Source: Pseudomonas fulva (GTDB lineage: Bacteria > Pseudomonadota > Gammaproteobacteria > Pseudomonadales > Pseudomonadaceae). From it: a stretch of DNA of 64,000 nucleotides. The translations under genes were made by a program, and so were the position numbers. This document shows positions 27,220-37,463 of this stretch, piece by piece; positions within the stretch are counted from its first letter, which is position 1; every line of letters starts with the position of its first letter. Location: assembly GCF_023517795.1 (NCBI RefSeq), contig NZ_CP082928.1:1364001-1428000 (forward strand), in the 5' to 3' direction. The notes below the pieces were generated by a model. That model was not told the origin of the DNA. It was given only the letters and a program-made list of their open reading frames with translations, and ran no database searches.

Positions 27220-28230
27220 TCACACCCAGCCCTGTGCCTTGAGCTCGCTCTTCACGTAGGCGTAGTAGACCGGCGCGGCCACCAGCCCGGCGATGCCGAA
27301 GGCGGCCTCGAACACCAGCATCACCAGCAACAGCTCCCAGGCCCGCGCCTTGATCTGCCCACCGACGATGCGTGCGTTGAGGAAGTATTCGACCTTGTGG
27401 ATGACGATCAGATAGGCCAGTGCGCCCAGCGCCACCCAGATGGACAGCGACAGGCCGACCACGAAGATCGCGGTGTTGGAGATCAGGTTGCCGACCACCG
27501 GCAACAGGCCGGCCACGAAGGTGATCGCGATCAGCGTCTTGGTCAGCGGCAGGTGCACGTCGAACAGCGGCAGCACGCCCATCAGGAAGATGCCGGTGAA
27601 GGTGGTGTTGAGCAGGGAAATCTTGATCTGCGCGAAGACGATATTGCGAAACGCCTCGACGAAGCGCTGCACGCGGGTCAGCAGCGCGCCGGCCAGGGGC
27701 TTGAGCTGATCAGGCTCGGGCACGCTCTGCAGGGCGATCACCGCGCCGAGGATCATGCCGATCAGCACGGTGACGAACATGTGCACGGCGCCCTTGCCGA
27801 GCAGTTGCAGCTCGCTGATGTGCCCGCGCAGCCAGTCGTGCAGCGCGACGCGGATATCGTCGACGTTGGCCGGCAAATAGGCCACCAGCGCTTCGGGCAA
27901 CTGCTCGCGGGCGCGGTCGACCACGCCGAGCAGCTTGCCCATCATCCGCCCCGGGTTGTTGAGCTCGTGCATCAGCAATGAGAAGGCGCCGGCGAAGAGC
28001 AGCCCGAGCACGGCGATCACCAGCACGCTGAGCACGCCAACCGCCAGCACACGGCCCATATGACCCGCCAGCAGACGCTGCATCGGCCGCGCCAGGCGGT
28101 TGACCAGTTCGAACACCAGCAGACCGGCCAGCAGGCTGGGCAGCAGTTTCAGGGGAAAGACCAGCAGGAGCGCGGCACCAACGATCAAGGCGCTGGCAGG
28201 GGAAAACCAGGGGGATACGGGGGCTTTCAT
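27220..28230 (-). CDS. AI-2E family (PerM-like) membrane transporter
   Basis: 336 residues from ATG 28230 (an in-frame TTG at 28260 would add ten). Seven to eight membrane segments, with the long central periplasmic/cytoplasmic region between TM3 and TM4 (about residues 95-155) typical of UPF0118/AI-2E proteins. The C-terminal half has the conserved GLLPVVGNLISNTAIFVVGL and a glycine-proline rich end. Members export or import diverse small molecules or ions; the substrate is unknown. It lies between B12 genes but is not obviously co-transcribed with them. Confidence 0.88.
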   Translation of the reverse strand: MKAPVSPWFSPASALIVGAALLLVFPLKLLPSLLAGLLVFELVNRLARPMQRLLAGHMGRVLAVGVLSVLVIAVLGLLFAGAFSLLMHELNNPGRMMGKLLGVVDRAREQLPEALVAYLPANVDDIRVALHDWLRGHISELQLLGKGAVHMFVTVLIGMILGAVIALQSVPEPDQLKPLAGALLTRVQRFVEAFRNIVFAQIKISLLNTTFTGIFLMGVLPLFDVHLPLTKTLIAITFVAGLLPVVGNLISNTAIFVVGLSLSIWVALGALAYLIVIHKVEYFLNARIVGGQIKARAWELLLVMLVFEAAFGIAGLVAAPVYYAYVKSELKAQGWV

Positions 28231-28325
28231 AACGTCTGCAATGAACCGGAAGGCGTCCAATCTGCCAGTTGGCGGCGCGCTTTACCAGTGTCATCGCACA
28301 CCCCGAGTGCAAGCCTTGACGGCGA

Positions 28326-29123
28326 TCACCTGGCCGTCGCCAGCACCTCGCAAAGCCGGGCCGTGGCGGCGAGCATCTGGAAGCTTGGCCGCTCCAGGCC
28401 CTTGTCCGGCAGTACGCGCAGTTGCGCGAGACGCACGGCGCGCAGCTGCGGCCAGCGCGTCCAGGCCTGCAGCTGGCGCGCATCACCGGCAAGGATCAGC
28501 GCCGGGTCACGCTGCAGCACCGCCTCCACACTGACCTGCGGCGCGGGCAGCCGGAGGTCGGCAAACACATTGCGCGCCCCGCATACCTGCAGGGCATCAC
28601 TGATGATCTGCCCGCCGCCGACGGTATAGAGCGGTGCGTCCCACACCTGATAGAACACTGGCAACGGTTCATCACGCCTATAACGCGCCCGTAACGCCTC
28701 GAGCCCTGCGACGAAGCGATCATGCAGGCGACGCCCCGCCTGCGGCCGACCGAGCCGCTCGCCGATCAGCAGGAACTGCCCGGCCAGTTCGTCCAGCGAA
28801 TGGGGCTCGAGCACCAGCATGGGAATACCGAAGGCCTGCAATTGCTCGCGCTGGGCAGCGCTGACGCTGCCCGGCCACACCAGCAGCAGATCCGGCTGCA
28901 GGGCCAGCAGGGTTTCCATTTCCAGCTTCCCGTAGCGCCCCACGGACGGCACATGCGCCAGCGCAGCAGGACGCTCGCCGCCATCGAGCACGCCGACCAG
29001 CGTGTCGCCGGCCCCCAGCTCGAGGACGATCTCGCTCAGCGACGGCGCCAGGCTGACCACCCGCTCGGCGGCCGACAGCGAGGTCGCCTGCAGCAACAGC
29101 AGCACCAGCAGCACGCCGCGCAT
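28326..29123 (-). CDS. btuF: Periplasmic cobalamin-binding protein, BtuF-like
   Basis: 265 residues with an N-terminal signal peptide (cleavage near LSA-AE). The mature start RVVSLAPSLSEIVLELGAGDTLVGV and the two-lobed helical-backbone fold are those of class III binding proteins (BtuF, FhuD). WPGSVSAAQREQL and VFYQVWDAPLYTVGG match BtuF. The start overlaps the stop of the membrane protein gene upstream by one base. No BtuC or BtuD is in the window. The cobalamin riboswitch 3.4 kb away supports B12 as ligand. Confidence 0.87.
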   Translation of the reverse strand: MRGVLLVLLLLQATSLSAAERVVSLAPSLSEIVLELGAGDTLVGVLDGGERPAALAHVPSVGRYGKLEMETLLALQPDLLLVWPGSVSAAQREQLQAFGIPMLVLEPHSLDELAGQFLLIGERLGRPQAGRRLHDRFVAGLEALRARYRRDEPLPVFYQVWDAPLYTVGGGQIISDALQVCGARNVFADLRLPAPQVSVEAVLQRDPALILAGDARQLQAWTRWPQLRAVRLAQLRVLPDKGLERPSFQMLAATARLCEVLATAR

Positions 29124-29536
29124 CAGAGCTGCCGAGGAAGGCGGTAGAGGTAGAGCACCACGACGCTGGCCAGCGCCAGCAGTATCTGCGGCACCGCTTC
29201 CAGCCCGGCGAACACCGCCAGGGCGGCGATCCAGGCCGGCAGCCCGGCGCCAAGCAACGCCGGCCGGCGGCGCGCGGCCAGGGTCAGCCAGGCGGCAGGT
29301 TCGTCAGCGGTATTCAGGGCTTTCACGGTGGCGAACAGGGCACGCTTGTAGCCACTGAACAGCGGCAGGCTGACGAACAGCGAAGCCAGCCCGGCGATGA
29401 ACAGCGGCATGGCCAGCACGCCCGGTTGGCGCCCGGCACCGAACAGCAGATTGATCAGCAGCAGTGGGGCCAGGGTCAGTGCCAGTTGCCGCCACCAGAG
29501 CAGGGCCAACCGGCGCTTTACCGCGGCGCGGGTCAA
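29123..29536 (-). CDS. Small inner-membrane protein of unknown function
   Basis: 137 residues, starting at a TTG that overlaps the ribA stop (TTGA), so translation depends on ribA. Four hydrophobic segments: [54 protein letters not shown] and [14 protein letters not shown]; both ends carry positive residues. No family recognised. Position between ribA and btuF, with overlapping genes on both sides, suggests a conserved partner, perhaps in vitamin handling, but nothing in the sequence shows a function. Confidence 0.75.
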   Translation of the reverse strand: MTRAAVKRRLALLWWRQLALTLAPLLLINLLFGAGRQPGVLAMPLFIAGLASLFVSLPLFSGYKRALFATVKALNTADEPAAWLTLAARRRPALLGAGLPAWIAALAVFAGLEAVPQILLALASVVVLYLYRLPRQL

Positions 29537-30150
29537 GGCCGCTCGACCTCACCCTGATGCAGCTTGCCGAGCATGTGCCCGAGCTTGCCGGCCTTGGTGG
29601 CCAGGTACTTGCTGTTGTGCGGGTTGTGACCCAGTTGCAGCGGCACGCGGTTGGCCACCGGAATGCCCATGTCGCCGAGCGCCTTGACCTTGCGCGGGTT
29701 GTTGGTCATCAGCTTGAGCGAGGTGATGCCCAGGTGCTCCAGCATCGGCAGGCAGATCGCGTAGTCGCGCATGTCGGCACCGAAGCCCAGGCGTTCGTTG
29801 GCTTCCACGGTATCGGCGCCACCGTCCTGCAGCTCGTAGGCGCGGATCTTGTTGAGCAGGCCGATACCACGGCCTTCCTGACGCAGGTACAGCAGCACGC
29901 CGCGGCCTTCCTCGGCGATGGCACGCAGGGCACCCTCGAGCTGGAAGCCACAATCGCAGCGCAGGCTGAACAGCGCGTCACCGGTCAGGCACTCGGAATG
30001 CAGGCGCCCCAGCACCGGCTCACCGTCGGCGACATTGCCGAAGGTCAGCGCGACATGCTCCTTGCCCGTGGCCTCTTCGAGAAAGCCATGCATGGTGAAC
30101 ACACCGAACGGCGTCGGCAGTTGGGAGGCGGCGACGAACACGACAGGCAC
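29533..30150 (-). CDS. ribA: GTP cyclohydrolase II
   Basis: 205 residues, starting at GTG 30150 with AGGAG 6 bases upstream; no ATG is nearby in frame. The zinc-binding cysteines are in [21 protein letters not shown] (about residues 51-70), followed by RQEGRGIGL and the catalytic Tyr/Arg region [17 protein letters not shown]. It opens GTP to 2,5-diamino-6-ribosylamino-pyrimidinone phosphate, the first step of riboflavin synthesis. First gene of the operon with the membrane protein and btuF. Confidence 0.96.
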   Translation of the reverse strand: MPVVFVAASQLPTPFGVFTMHGFLEEATGKEHVALTFGNVADGEPVLGRLHSECLTGDALFSLRCDCGFQLEGALRAIAEEGRGVLLYLRQEGRGIGLLNKIRAYELQDGGADTVEANERLGFGADMRDYAICLPMLEHLGITSLKLMTNNPRKVKALGDMGIPVANRVPLQLGHNPHNSKYLATKAGKLGHMLGKLHQGEVERP

Positions 30151-30260
30151 CGGATGCTCCTGGTAGCGGAAAGGGATGCGAATTTGCGAGGGGTGATAGT
30201 GTAACAGCAGCGTCAGGAGCCGCGTCAGCCGAATTACCGATCAAAAGGATCGAGGCCGAC

Positions 30261-30692
30261 TCAGCCGTCGGCGGGTTTACAGTCGATGCTCACGCGGCTG
30301 CCGACCACCACCCCAAGGGCCGCGAACTCGCCCTGAGCGACCTCGATGATATAGCGCACCGGCTCATCGGCGCCATGACGCTGCAGGCTGAAGGGACGCA
30401 TGTCGACCACCTTGCGCACCCTGCCGGCGCTGTCGATGAAGGCCGCCGACAGCGCGACGCGAGTGTCCTTCATCCACAGCTCGCGCAGCCCCTCCTGGGG
30501 CCAGGCGAAGAGCATGCCGCCACCGACCTCGTCACGCCCGGACAGCCCCAGGGTGCGCGCCTCGGGGGTGGCGGCAAGCGGCAGGTCGCGAGCCTGCCCC
30601 GCCGGGAAGCCAACCCGGCATTCAGGCAGCTGTGCCAGCGCCGCATTCGAGGCAAGCCCCAGGACGAGGCACAAAAGAGCGCAATGCTTCAT
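30261..30692 (-). CDS. DUF192 family secreted protein
   Basis: 143 residues from ATG 30692 (GGGGA 6 bases upstream); longer starts exist but would spoil the signal peptide (MKHCALLCLVLGLASNAALA). The DUF192 core is clear: TPEARTLGLSGRDEVGGGMLFAWPQEG, LWMKDTRVALSAAFID and YIIEVAQGEFAALGVVVGSRV. The family is a small beta-barrel of unknown role, usually exported. It is monocistronic, divergent from prfC. Confidence 0.88.
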   Translation of the reverse strand: MKHCALLCLVLGLASNAALAQLPECRVGFPAGQARDLPLAATPEARTLGLSGRDEVGGGMLFAWPQEGLRELWMKDTRVALSAAFIDSAGRVRKVVDMRPFSLQRHGADEPVRYIIEVAQGEFAALGVVVGSRVSIDCKPADG

Positions 30693-30857
30693 GACGATCC
30701 CCAGCATGAGCGAGGGGTCAATCCTACGCCATTCGCCGCCGCGGCAACGCGACGGACGTGCGCAGCGGATGCCCCAGCGCCTGTGCATTTCCCGCTATAA
30801 TCGCGCATTTTTCCGGGCCGACCTGGCCCGCCCACGCTTTCAAGCAGGCACGCATCC

Positions 30858-32441
<1,584 letters not shown>

Positions 32442-32454
32442 TCCGCCCCGACAA

Positions 32455-32520
32455 ACCTTCGGCTAATACGCCAAAGCGTAGGGCGGATTAGCCGAAGGCG
32501 TAACCCGCCGAATGATCGGC
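32455..32520. repeat. Palindromic intergenic repeat (GGCTAAT / ATTAGCC type)
   Basis: CCTTCGGCTAATACGCC... is followed by ...GGCGGATTAGCCGAAGG, giving a hairpin after prfC that may also act as a terminator. The same words (GCCGAAGGCGTAAT or its complement) recur at about 32988, 33148, 33270, 34213 and 34362, always between genes. This is a dispersed repeat family concentrated in this 2-kb stretch. Confidence 0.65.
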
Positions 32521-32548
32521 GCCACCACGCCCGCCGCTTACCAGGCGC

Positions 32549-32818
32549 TCAGGGGCGGCTGCACAGTGGCTTGCCGCTCGGGTCGGTGAGTGGCACGTTT
32601 CGCCGTTGGCCGTCGGGAGCAACGCCCTGGTACACGGCGCAGTCGTTGTTGTCATATTCGATGCGCGCATCCTGGTAATTGAATCGGGCGTCCACCGCTT
32701 CAAAGGCAGTCACTTCGGCGCTGGGTAACGCATCGTTTCCGTAGTGCCTGACCTCCTGCTCGTTATGAGCACAACCAACGAGCAAGGCGCCAAATGCCAG
32801 GGTGACAATCAATTTCAT
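32549..32818 (-). CDS. Small lipoprotein of unknown function
   Basis: 89 residues from ATG 32818 with GGAG 8 bases upstream. MKLIVTLAFGALLVGC is a signal peptide ending in a lipobox (LVGC), so Cys16 should be lipidated; the following His/Asn/Glu do not give the Asp+2 inner-membrane signal, pointing to the outer membrane. The mature part is about 74 residues, with a second and third Cys (NDCAVYQG and PLCSRP) that may form a disulfide. No family recognised. Confidence 0.75.
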   Translation of the reverse strand: MKLIVTLAFGALLVGCAHNEQEVRHYGNDALPSAEVTAFEAVDARFNYQDARIEYDNNDCAVYQGVAPDGQRRNVPLTDPSGKPLCSRP

Positions 32819-33361
32819 TCTGCGACTCCGGTAAGGATCCAATTCAAGCTAGTCCATGGCTACATGGCATCAAGAGGATGCCGACGAATGTTGAGACCGT
32901 AAATGGCACCAGAACGCCAACGAATCGTGAGACAAGATGATGCGAGATGGCCAGCGGATACTTGAGCAAAGCCGTGGTAGGTGTTAGCCGAAGGCGTAAT
33001 CCTTCACGATTGGCAGCAACCCAAAATCCACACAGCAAAACGCCCCCGCACGAAGGCGGGGCGTTCGACTGCAGCGGGGGCATCGCTAATTCGTGGTTGA
33101 AGAGCAATCACCCTCCTCGGGCTTGGCCCGCGGATAAGAACCGTGCGGCGCATCAGCCGAAGGCATGATGCGCCGCACGATGCAAAGCCGCCCTGAAAAT
33201 CAAAACGCCCCGCGCGAGGCAGGGCGTTCAGTACCGCAGCGGGTATCGTGGTTCGCGGTAAACGACGGATTACGCCTTCGGCTAATCCATCCTACGGGTT
33301 ATCCGTCATACCTTGATCAGGCTAGAAGTCAGGCATTGCGCGATACCTATGAGGTTCCAGA
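32819..33361. repeat. Gene-free region with repeated hairpins
   Basis: 540 bp between the lipoprotein and HepT genes. It holds two copies of a GC-rich hairpin, CGCCCCCGC-acgaag-GCGGGGCG at about 33041-33063 and ACGCCC-cgcgcgaggca-GGGCGT at 33205-33228. A third, tighter copy is at 34273-34295 on the other side of the HepT/MntA pair. Between them are fragments of the GCCGAAGGCGTAAT repeat. No credible gene or tRNA is seen. Confidence 0.6.
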
Positions 33362-33781
33362 TCAGCGAGCGGCATCGCGCAGAAGAATTGCCTGGGAGTA
33401 GTCCAGAAACTCATCCAGATGACCGGTGATCACCGCAATGGTGATTGGCAACTGCAACGCCTGATATTCATGCACCGCAATGTTGCGATATCCGACCATC
33501 CTCTTCAGCGCATCGGCGAGCGCCAGAGCAATCCATCCATGCTCCGCCAATAAGCCGAACACATCTCGGGCGCTCTGCGGTATGCCCAAGCGCTCACGAC
33601 GAATCAGATGCTGGCCCATGTCCAGCGCAGCCTCACAGGCACGCTGAATATTCAGAATGGCAGCATCCTGACGGGTAAAGTCCGTGCCGAAAGTAGAAGG
33701 GTCACGTTCGTACTCCTCGCGTGCCCGCCTGACACATCGCTCGATACTTGCCGCCTTGTTGAGCAAAACATCATCGGCCAT
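33362..33781 (-). CDS. hepT: HepT-like toxin (HEPN domain, DUF86)
   Basis: 139 residues from ATG 33781. The HEPN signature RX4HXY is present as Arg99-NIAV-His104-Glu-Tyr106. In studied HepT proteins Arg and His are the RNase active site and the Tyr is the residue AMPylated by the antitoxin. The gene overlaps the MntA gene upstream by 11 bp, and the two form a type VII toxin-antitoxin module. Order here is antitoxin first, then toxin. Flanking hairpin repeats are compatible with a mobile or recently acquired cassette. Confidence 0.88.
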   Translation of the reverse strand: MADDVLLNKAASIERCVRRAREEYERDPSTFGTDFTRQDAAILNIQRACEAALDMGQHLIRRERLGIPQSARDVFGLLAEHGWIALALADALKRMVGYRNIAVHEYQALQLPITIAVITGHLDEFLDYSQAILLRDAAR

Positions 33782-34166
33782 ATACCCGCCCCTCCTGCTC
33801 GATAATGCGCAACAGCGGCGCTCTGGCTGCATCCAAATCCAGCTTCTCGCTGAGCATGGCACACTCGAACAAACCTGCCCGCTCGTCCCTGGCCCACCAA
33901 CGCTCGCCATGCACGATCACCTGCTGCTGCATCACCGTCGAAGCATTGCGTAAATCCAACAGGTCCACGGGGCAACCCACAACGTCCTCAAGCTCCCCAG
34001 CCAGGCGCCATAGCGCCACAGGCTCTGCGTATCCTTCTACCAATACGGCGAGATCCAGATCGCTATGCTCATTCGCCTCGCCTCGAATGCGGCTGCCGAA
34101 CGCATAAATAGCCAATACGCCCTTGAGTCGTGCACATAGCAAATCAATCACGGCCTGTTGGTTCAT
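33771..34166 (-). CDS. mntA: MntA-like antitoxin nucleotidyltransferase
   Basis: 131 residues from ATG 34166, which has a strong GGAGGG site 4-5 bases upstream. The minimal nucleotidyltransferase motif GSX10DXD is exact: Gly24-Ser25, Asp36 and Asp38 in GSRIRGEANEHSDLDLAV. Family members transfer AMP to a Tyr of HepT and thereby neutralise it. Overlap with the downstream hepT gene couples their translation. Confidence 0.88.
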   Translation of the reverse strand: MNQQAVIDLLCARLKGVLAIYAFGSRIRGEANEHSDLDLAVLVEGYAEPVALWRLAGELEDVVGCPVDLLDLRNASTVMQQQVIVHGERWWARDERAGLFECAMLSEKLDLDAARAPLLRIIEQEGRVYGR

Positions 34167-34272
34167 ATGCCCTCCTGCTGAGCAAGCAAGTGTAACCCAG
34201 CCACGTAGGGCGTATTGGCCGAAGGCGTAATACGCCACATCATTCGCAACACCGCCAAAGCCAGGCAGCAAT

Positions 34273-34295
34273 ACGCCCCGCGCGAGGCGGGGCGT
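34273..34295. terminator. GC-rich hairpin, possible terminator or repeat
   Basis: ACGCCCCGC-gcgag-GCGGGGCGT with no long T run. Third copy of the hairpin seen at 33041 and 33205. It lies between the MntA gene start and the end of gcd. Confidence 0.55.
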
Positions 34296-34423
34296 TCAGT
34301 TGTGACACTCGATACAACGGGCTTGCGGTAAATGGCGGATTACGGGCTTTGCCCCGGATTACGCCTCCGGCTAGTCCAAGCTATAGGTCGAATCGAATCC
34401 GCCCTAGCGCGCCCTGCCTTCAC

Positions 34424-36829
34424 TTACGGCTTTTCCTCCGGCAGCGCCCATGCGGTCACCGAATCGCCGACCTTGGTACCGAACGAGCCGTGCCCGCCGG
34501 CCATCTGCACCACGTATTGCTTGCCGGTCTTCTCGGACACATAGGTCATCGGCGTGGCCTGGCCGCCCGCCGGCAGGCGCCCTTTCCACAGTTCCTTGCC
34601 GGTCTTCAGGTCGTAGGCGCGCAGGTAGTAGTCCAGCGTACCGCTCATAAAGGCCACGCCGCCGGCGGTGATGATCGGCCCGCCGAGCGCCGGCGTACCC
34701 ACCGGGAACGGCAGGCCCAGGGGCGCGCTGTCGCGACTGGTGCCGTTCTTGTGCATCCACACCTTCTTCATGGTGCGCAGATCGACGGCCGTCACATAGC
34801 CCCAAGGCGGCGACTGGCATGGCAAACCGAGCACCGACAGGAACGGCTGCAAGCGCACCATATACGGCGCGCCCAGGTTGGGCTGCAGACCGGTTTCCCC
34901 ACCGCCCATTTGCTCGTCGGGGTCGACCTCACTGCGCTTGACCATCTGCGAGATGAACGCCAGGTAGTTCGGCGCGCCGAACAGCAATTGGCGGTTCGGA
35001 TCCACCGCCACCGACGGCCAGTTGAACACGCCGACGTTGCCTGGATAGATCAGCGAGCCCTGCTGCGACGGCGGGGTGAAATCGCCCTCATAGCGCAGCT
35101 TGCGGAACTGGATGCGGCAGAGCATCTGGTCAATCGGCGTACCACCCCACATGTCGCGCTCGCGCAACGGCTCCTGCGGCGCATAGCTCAGGGCCGAGGC
35201 TGGCTGCGTGGCGGCGGTGGTGTCACCGTAGTCGGTGCCCTGGGGCACCGGCATCTCGTTGACCGGCACGATGGGCTCGCCGGTACGCCGGTCGAGCACG
35301 TAGAGATCACCACGCTTGGTCGCCTGGATGATCGCCGGTACCTTGCCTTGCGCACCGTCGATATCCACCAGGGTCGGCTGCGAAGGCAGATCGCGGTCCC
35401 AGAGATCGTGGTGCACGGTCTGAAACTCCCAGCGCACCTTGCCGGTCGCCAGATCCAGCGCCACCAGCGTGGCCGTGAACCGTTCGGCCAGCTCGTCACG
35501 GGGAGTCGACCACTGATCGGGGGTCTGGTTGCCCATCGGCAGATAGACCAGTCCCAGCGCCTCATCGGCGGTGGGAATCGTCCAGACGTTGGGCGTGCTG
35601 CGCACATAGGTTTCGCCCGGTGCCAGCGGCTCGGTGGCGTCGGGATTGCCCGGATCGAAATTCCACACCAGCGCGCCGGTCTTCACGTCATAGGCGCGAA
35701 TCACGCCGCCGGGTGAGTCTACCGAACCGTTATCGGTGATCGAACCGCCCTGAATTACCAGCTTGCTGGTCACCACGGGCGGCGAGGTCGGCAGGTAGAC
35801 GCCCAGCGCGCCCTCTCCCAGCCCCGCCTTCAGGTCGACCGTGCCGGCATCGCCGAAGTCTTCGCACGGCTGACCGTCCTCGACATCCAGCGCCATCAGG
35901 GTGCCGTCGTTGGTCGGCAGGAACAGGCGCTTTTCACAACGCGCAGCGGGCTGGTTGGGCTGCTCGGCTACATTGGCGGTGACCGCAGCAGCGGTGCCAT
36001 CGTGATAGGCCAAGCCACGGCAGGTCATATGCTGGTAGTACTCGGCATCCCGGTTGATGCTCGGGTCGAACCGCCAACGCTCCTCGCCGGTGTCCGCATC
36101 CAGCGCGATGGCCACGCTGTGGGGCGTGCAGATAAACAGGGTATTACCGACTTTCAGCGGCGTGACCTGATTGGTCAGCTCATGGGGATCGCCATCGCCG
36201 GGCAAATCCCCGGTATGAAACTCCCAGGCTTTCTCAAGCTTGCCTGCATTTTCCGGGGTGATCAGATCAGCGCTCGAGTAACGATCACTCTGCTTCGAAC
36301 CACCATAGGCCGGCCACTCACTCGGGGATCGCTGAGCAAAATCGCCAGCCGCCTCACCCTGCATCTGCGCATCGCTGAATTCGCCATCGATGGAATGGTA
36401 ATCCTGGGTCAGCGAATAACCGGCCATCACCGCACCGGCCAAGAGGCCTAGGCCCAGAACGCCGGTGGCGCCGTCACGCCAGACACCGTAACAGCCAACA
36501 TGCCGATTGACGAACGGCAGGAACAGCCAGAGACCTAGGATGCACCACAGGTCGATCCGTGGCGCCAACTGCCACCAGTCGAAGCGGACTTCGTAGAGGG
36601 TCCAGGCTAGGGTGCCTAGGAGCAGCAGGCCATAAAGCGCGATGGCGGAGCGGCGTTGGGCGAACAACAAGCCGGCCACAATTAACAACCCGAAACCGGC
36701 TATCAGGTAATACCACGAGCCGCCCAAGCTCCCCAGGTAACCGCCGCCAGCCGTCATGACTGCACCCAGCAGTAAAATCACAAAAGCGGTAAGGCTGACC
36801 CACAACGGGCGACGGTATCCGATACTCAT
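34424..36829 (-). CDS. gcd: Membrane-bound PQQ-dependent glucose dehydrogenase
   Basis: 801 residues, the family length. Five N-terminal membrane segments (residues 1-150) anchor an eight-bladed quinoprotein propeller facing the periplasm. Propeller repeats are visible as ALDADTGEERWRF, DVKTGALVWNF, DLATGKVRWEF and DLKTGKELWKG, with EWPAYGGSKQSDRYS opening the first blade. It oxidises aldoses such as glucose and xylose to lactones, passing electrons to ubiquinone; the aldonates can then be imported. The sugar-acid cluster at 9-16 kb could use such products. It has no neighbouring pqq genes. Confidence 0.95.
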   Translation of the reverse strand: MSIGYRRPLWVSLTAFVILLLGAVMTAGGGYLGSLGGSWYYLIAGFGLLIVAGLLFAQRRSAIALYGLLLLGTLAWTLYEVRFDWWQLAPRIDLWCILGLWLFLPFVNRHVGCYGVWRDGATGVLGLGLLAGAVMAGYSLTQDYHSIDGEFSDAQMQGEAAGDFAQRSPSEWPAYGGSKQSDRYSSADLITPENAGKLEKAWEFHTGDLPGDGDPHELTNQVTPLKVGNTLFICTPHSVAIALDADTGEERWRFDPSINRDAEYYQHMTCRGLAYHDGTAAAVTANVAEQPNQPAARCEKRLFLPTNDGTLMALDVEDGQPCEDFGDAGTVDLKAGLGEGALGVYLPTSPPVVTSKLVIQGGSITDNGSVDSPGGVIRAYDVKTGALVWNFDPGNPDATEPLAPGETYVRSTPNVWTIPTADEALGLVYLPMGNQTPDQWSTPRDELAERFTATLVALDLATGKVRWEFQTVHHDLWDRDLPSQPTLVDIDGAQGKVPAIIQATKRGDLYVLDRRTGEPIVPVNEMPVPQGTDYGDTTAATQPASALSYAPQEPLRERDMWGGTPIDQMLCRIQFRKLRYEGDFTPPSQQGSLIYPGNVGVFNWPSVAVDPNRQLLFGAPNYLAFISQMVKRSEVDPDEQMGGGETGLQPNLGAPYMVRLQPFLSVLGLPCQSPPWGYVTAVDLRTMKKVWMHKNGTSRDSAPLGLPFPVGTPALGGPIITAGGVAFMSGTLDYYLRAYDLKTGKELWKGRLPAGGQATPMTYVSEKTGKQYVVQMAGGHGSFGTKVGDSVTAWALPEEKP

Positions 36830-37463
36830 GGCACACTCCCCTCCGATTCATCACACCTGACGCAACGAAATCTTTGGCAATAAAGGCTAGGTAAGAGAGC
36901 AGTGGAGGCAAGGGCGGCCTAGTTGGTTCAGGTTTTCGAAGGTTAGCGCTCGACCAGAGTGCTGAAGCCGCGTAGCACCTCGCTTAACCGGTGGCGAACC
37001 TTGGACAGTCTAAGCGACAGGAGCGGCCATTGACCCTTGGTTGCGACCAGATACCATTTCATGAGTACCCAGAGAGCGTCAAACCTCCGTAAATGACTAG
37101 GCTGGCTGTTCGATCACCGATACGAAAAATGGCTTGCCATACGACAGCGCGTTCCCTTGCCCGTGCGAGCGGCTACCCGGACAGATGCAGACTGCGGCTC
37201 CTGTGGCCGCGCTATTAGTCCCAGGAGGTTTTTGGAAAATAGCAAAGGACTTGACTCATCAGATCCAGATTTAAAGACTTCGATGAGTTGATGGATATCA
37301 AGGCCTGTCATTGACACACTACCAACCTGGTAAAAATGCTATCTAATGCCAACTCCACACAAGATCATGAACAGGTTGTCAGTATAAAATCCTATTTTTT
37401 GATTTCCGTAGCAAAACCGCTGCCCACCTTAATTCCTTAACAATATAAACTGACAGGCTGACC
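36830..37463. other. AT-richer gap at the left edge of the pilin island
   Basis: 634 bp between gcd and the arabinose operon. Base composition drops sharply from about 37100 on. The only coding-like trace is a minus-strand frame interrupted once (described separately at 36943-37317). The right end (37330-37450) is AT-rich (TATAAAATCC near 37384) and should contain the promoter of the rightward operon. Confidence 0.5.
36943..37317 (-). pseudogene. Possible remnant gene with one in-frame stop
   Basis: Reading leftward from 37317 gives 67 codons, a TGA at 37114-37116, then 56 more codons in the same frame to a TAA at 36943-36945. The second half (FDALWVLMKWYLVATKGQ, then WPLLSLRLSKVRHRL) is basic and hydrophobic like the tail of a membrane-associated glycosyltransferase, but no family is recognised. 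It may be debris left when the pilin island was acquired, or chance. ATG 37062 could start a 39-residue peptide. Confidence 0.25.

Noticed and set aside
32455..34380. Recurrent hairpins considered as a CRISPR array
   Set aside because: Units vary in length and spacing, there are no uniform spacers and no cas genes; they fit dispersed palindromic repeats.
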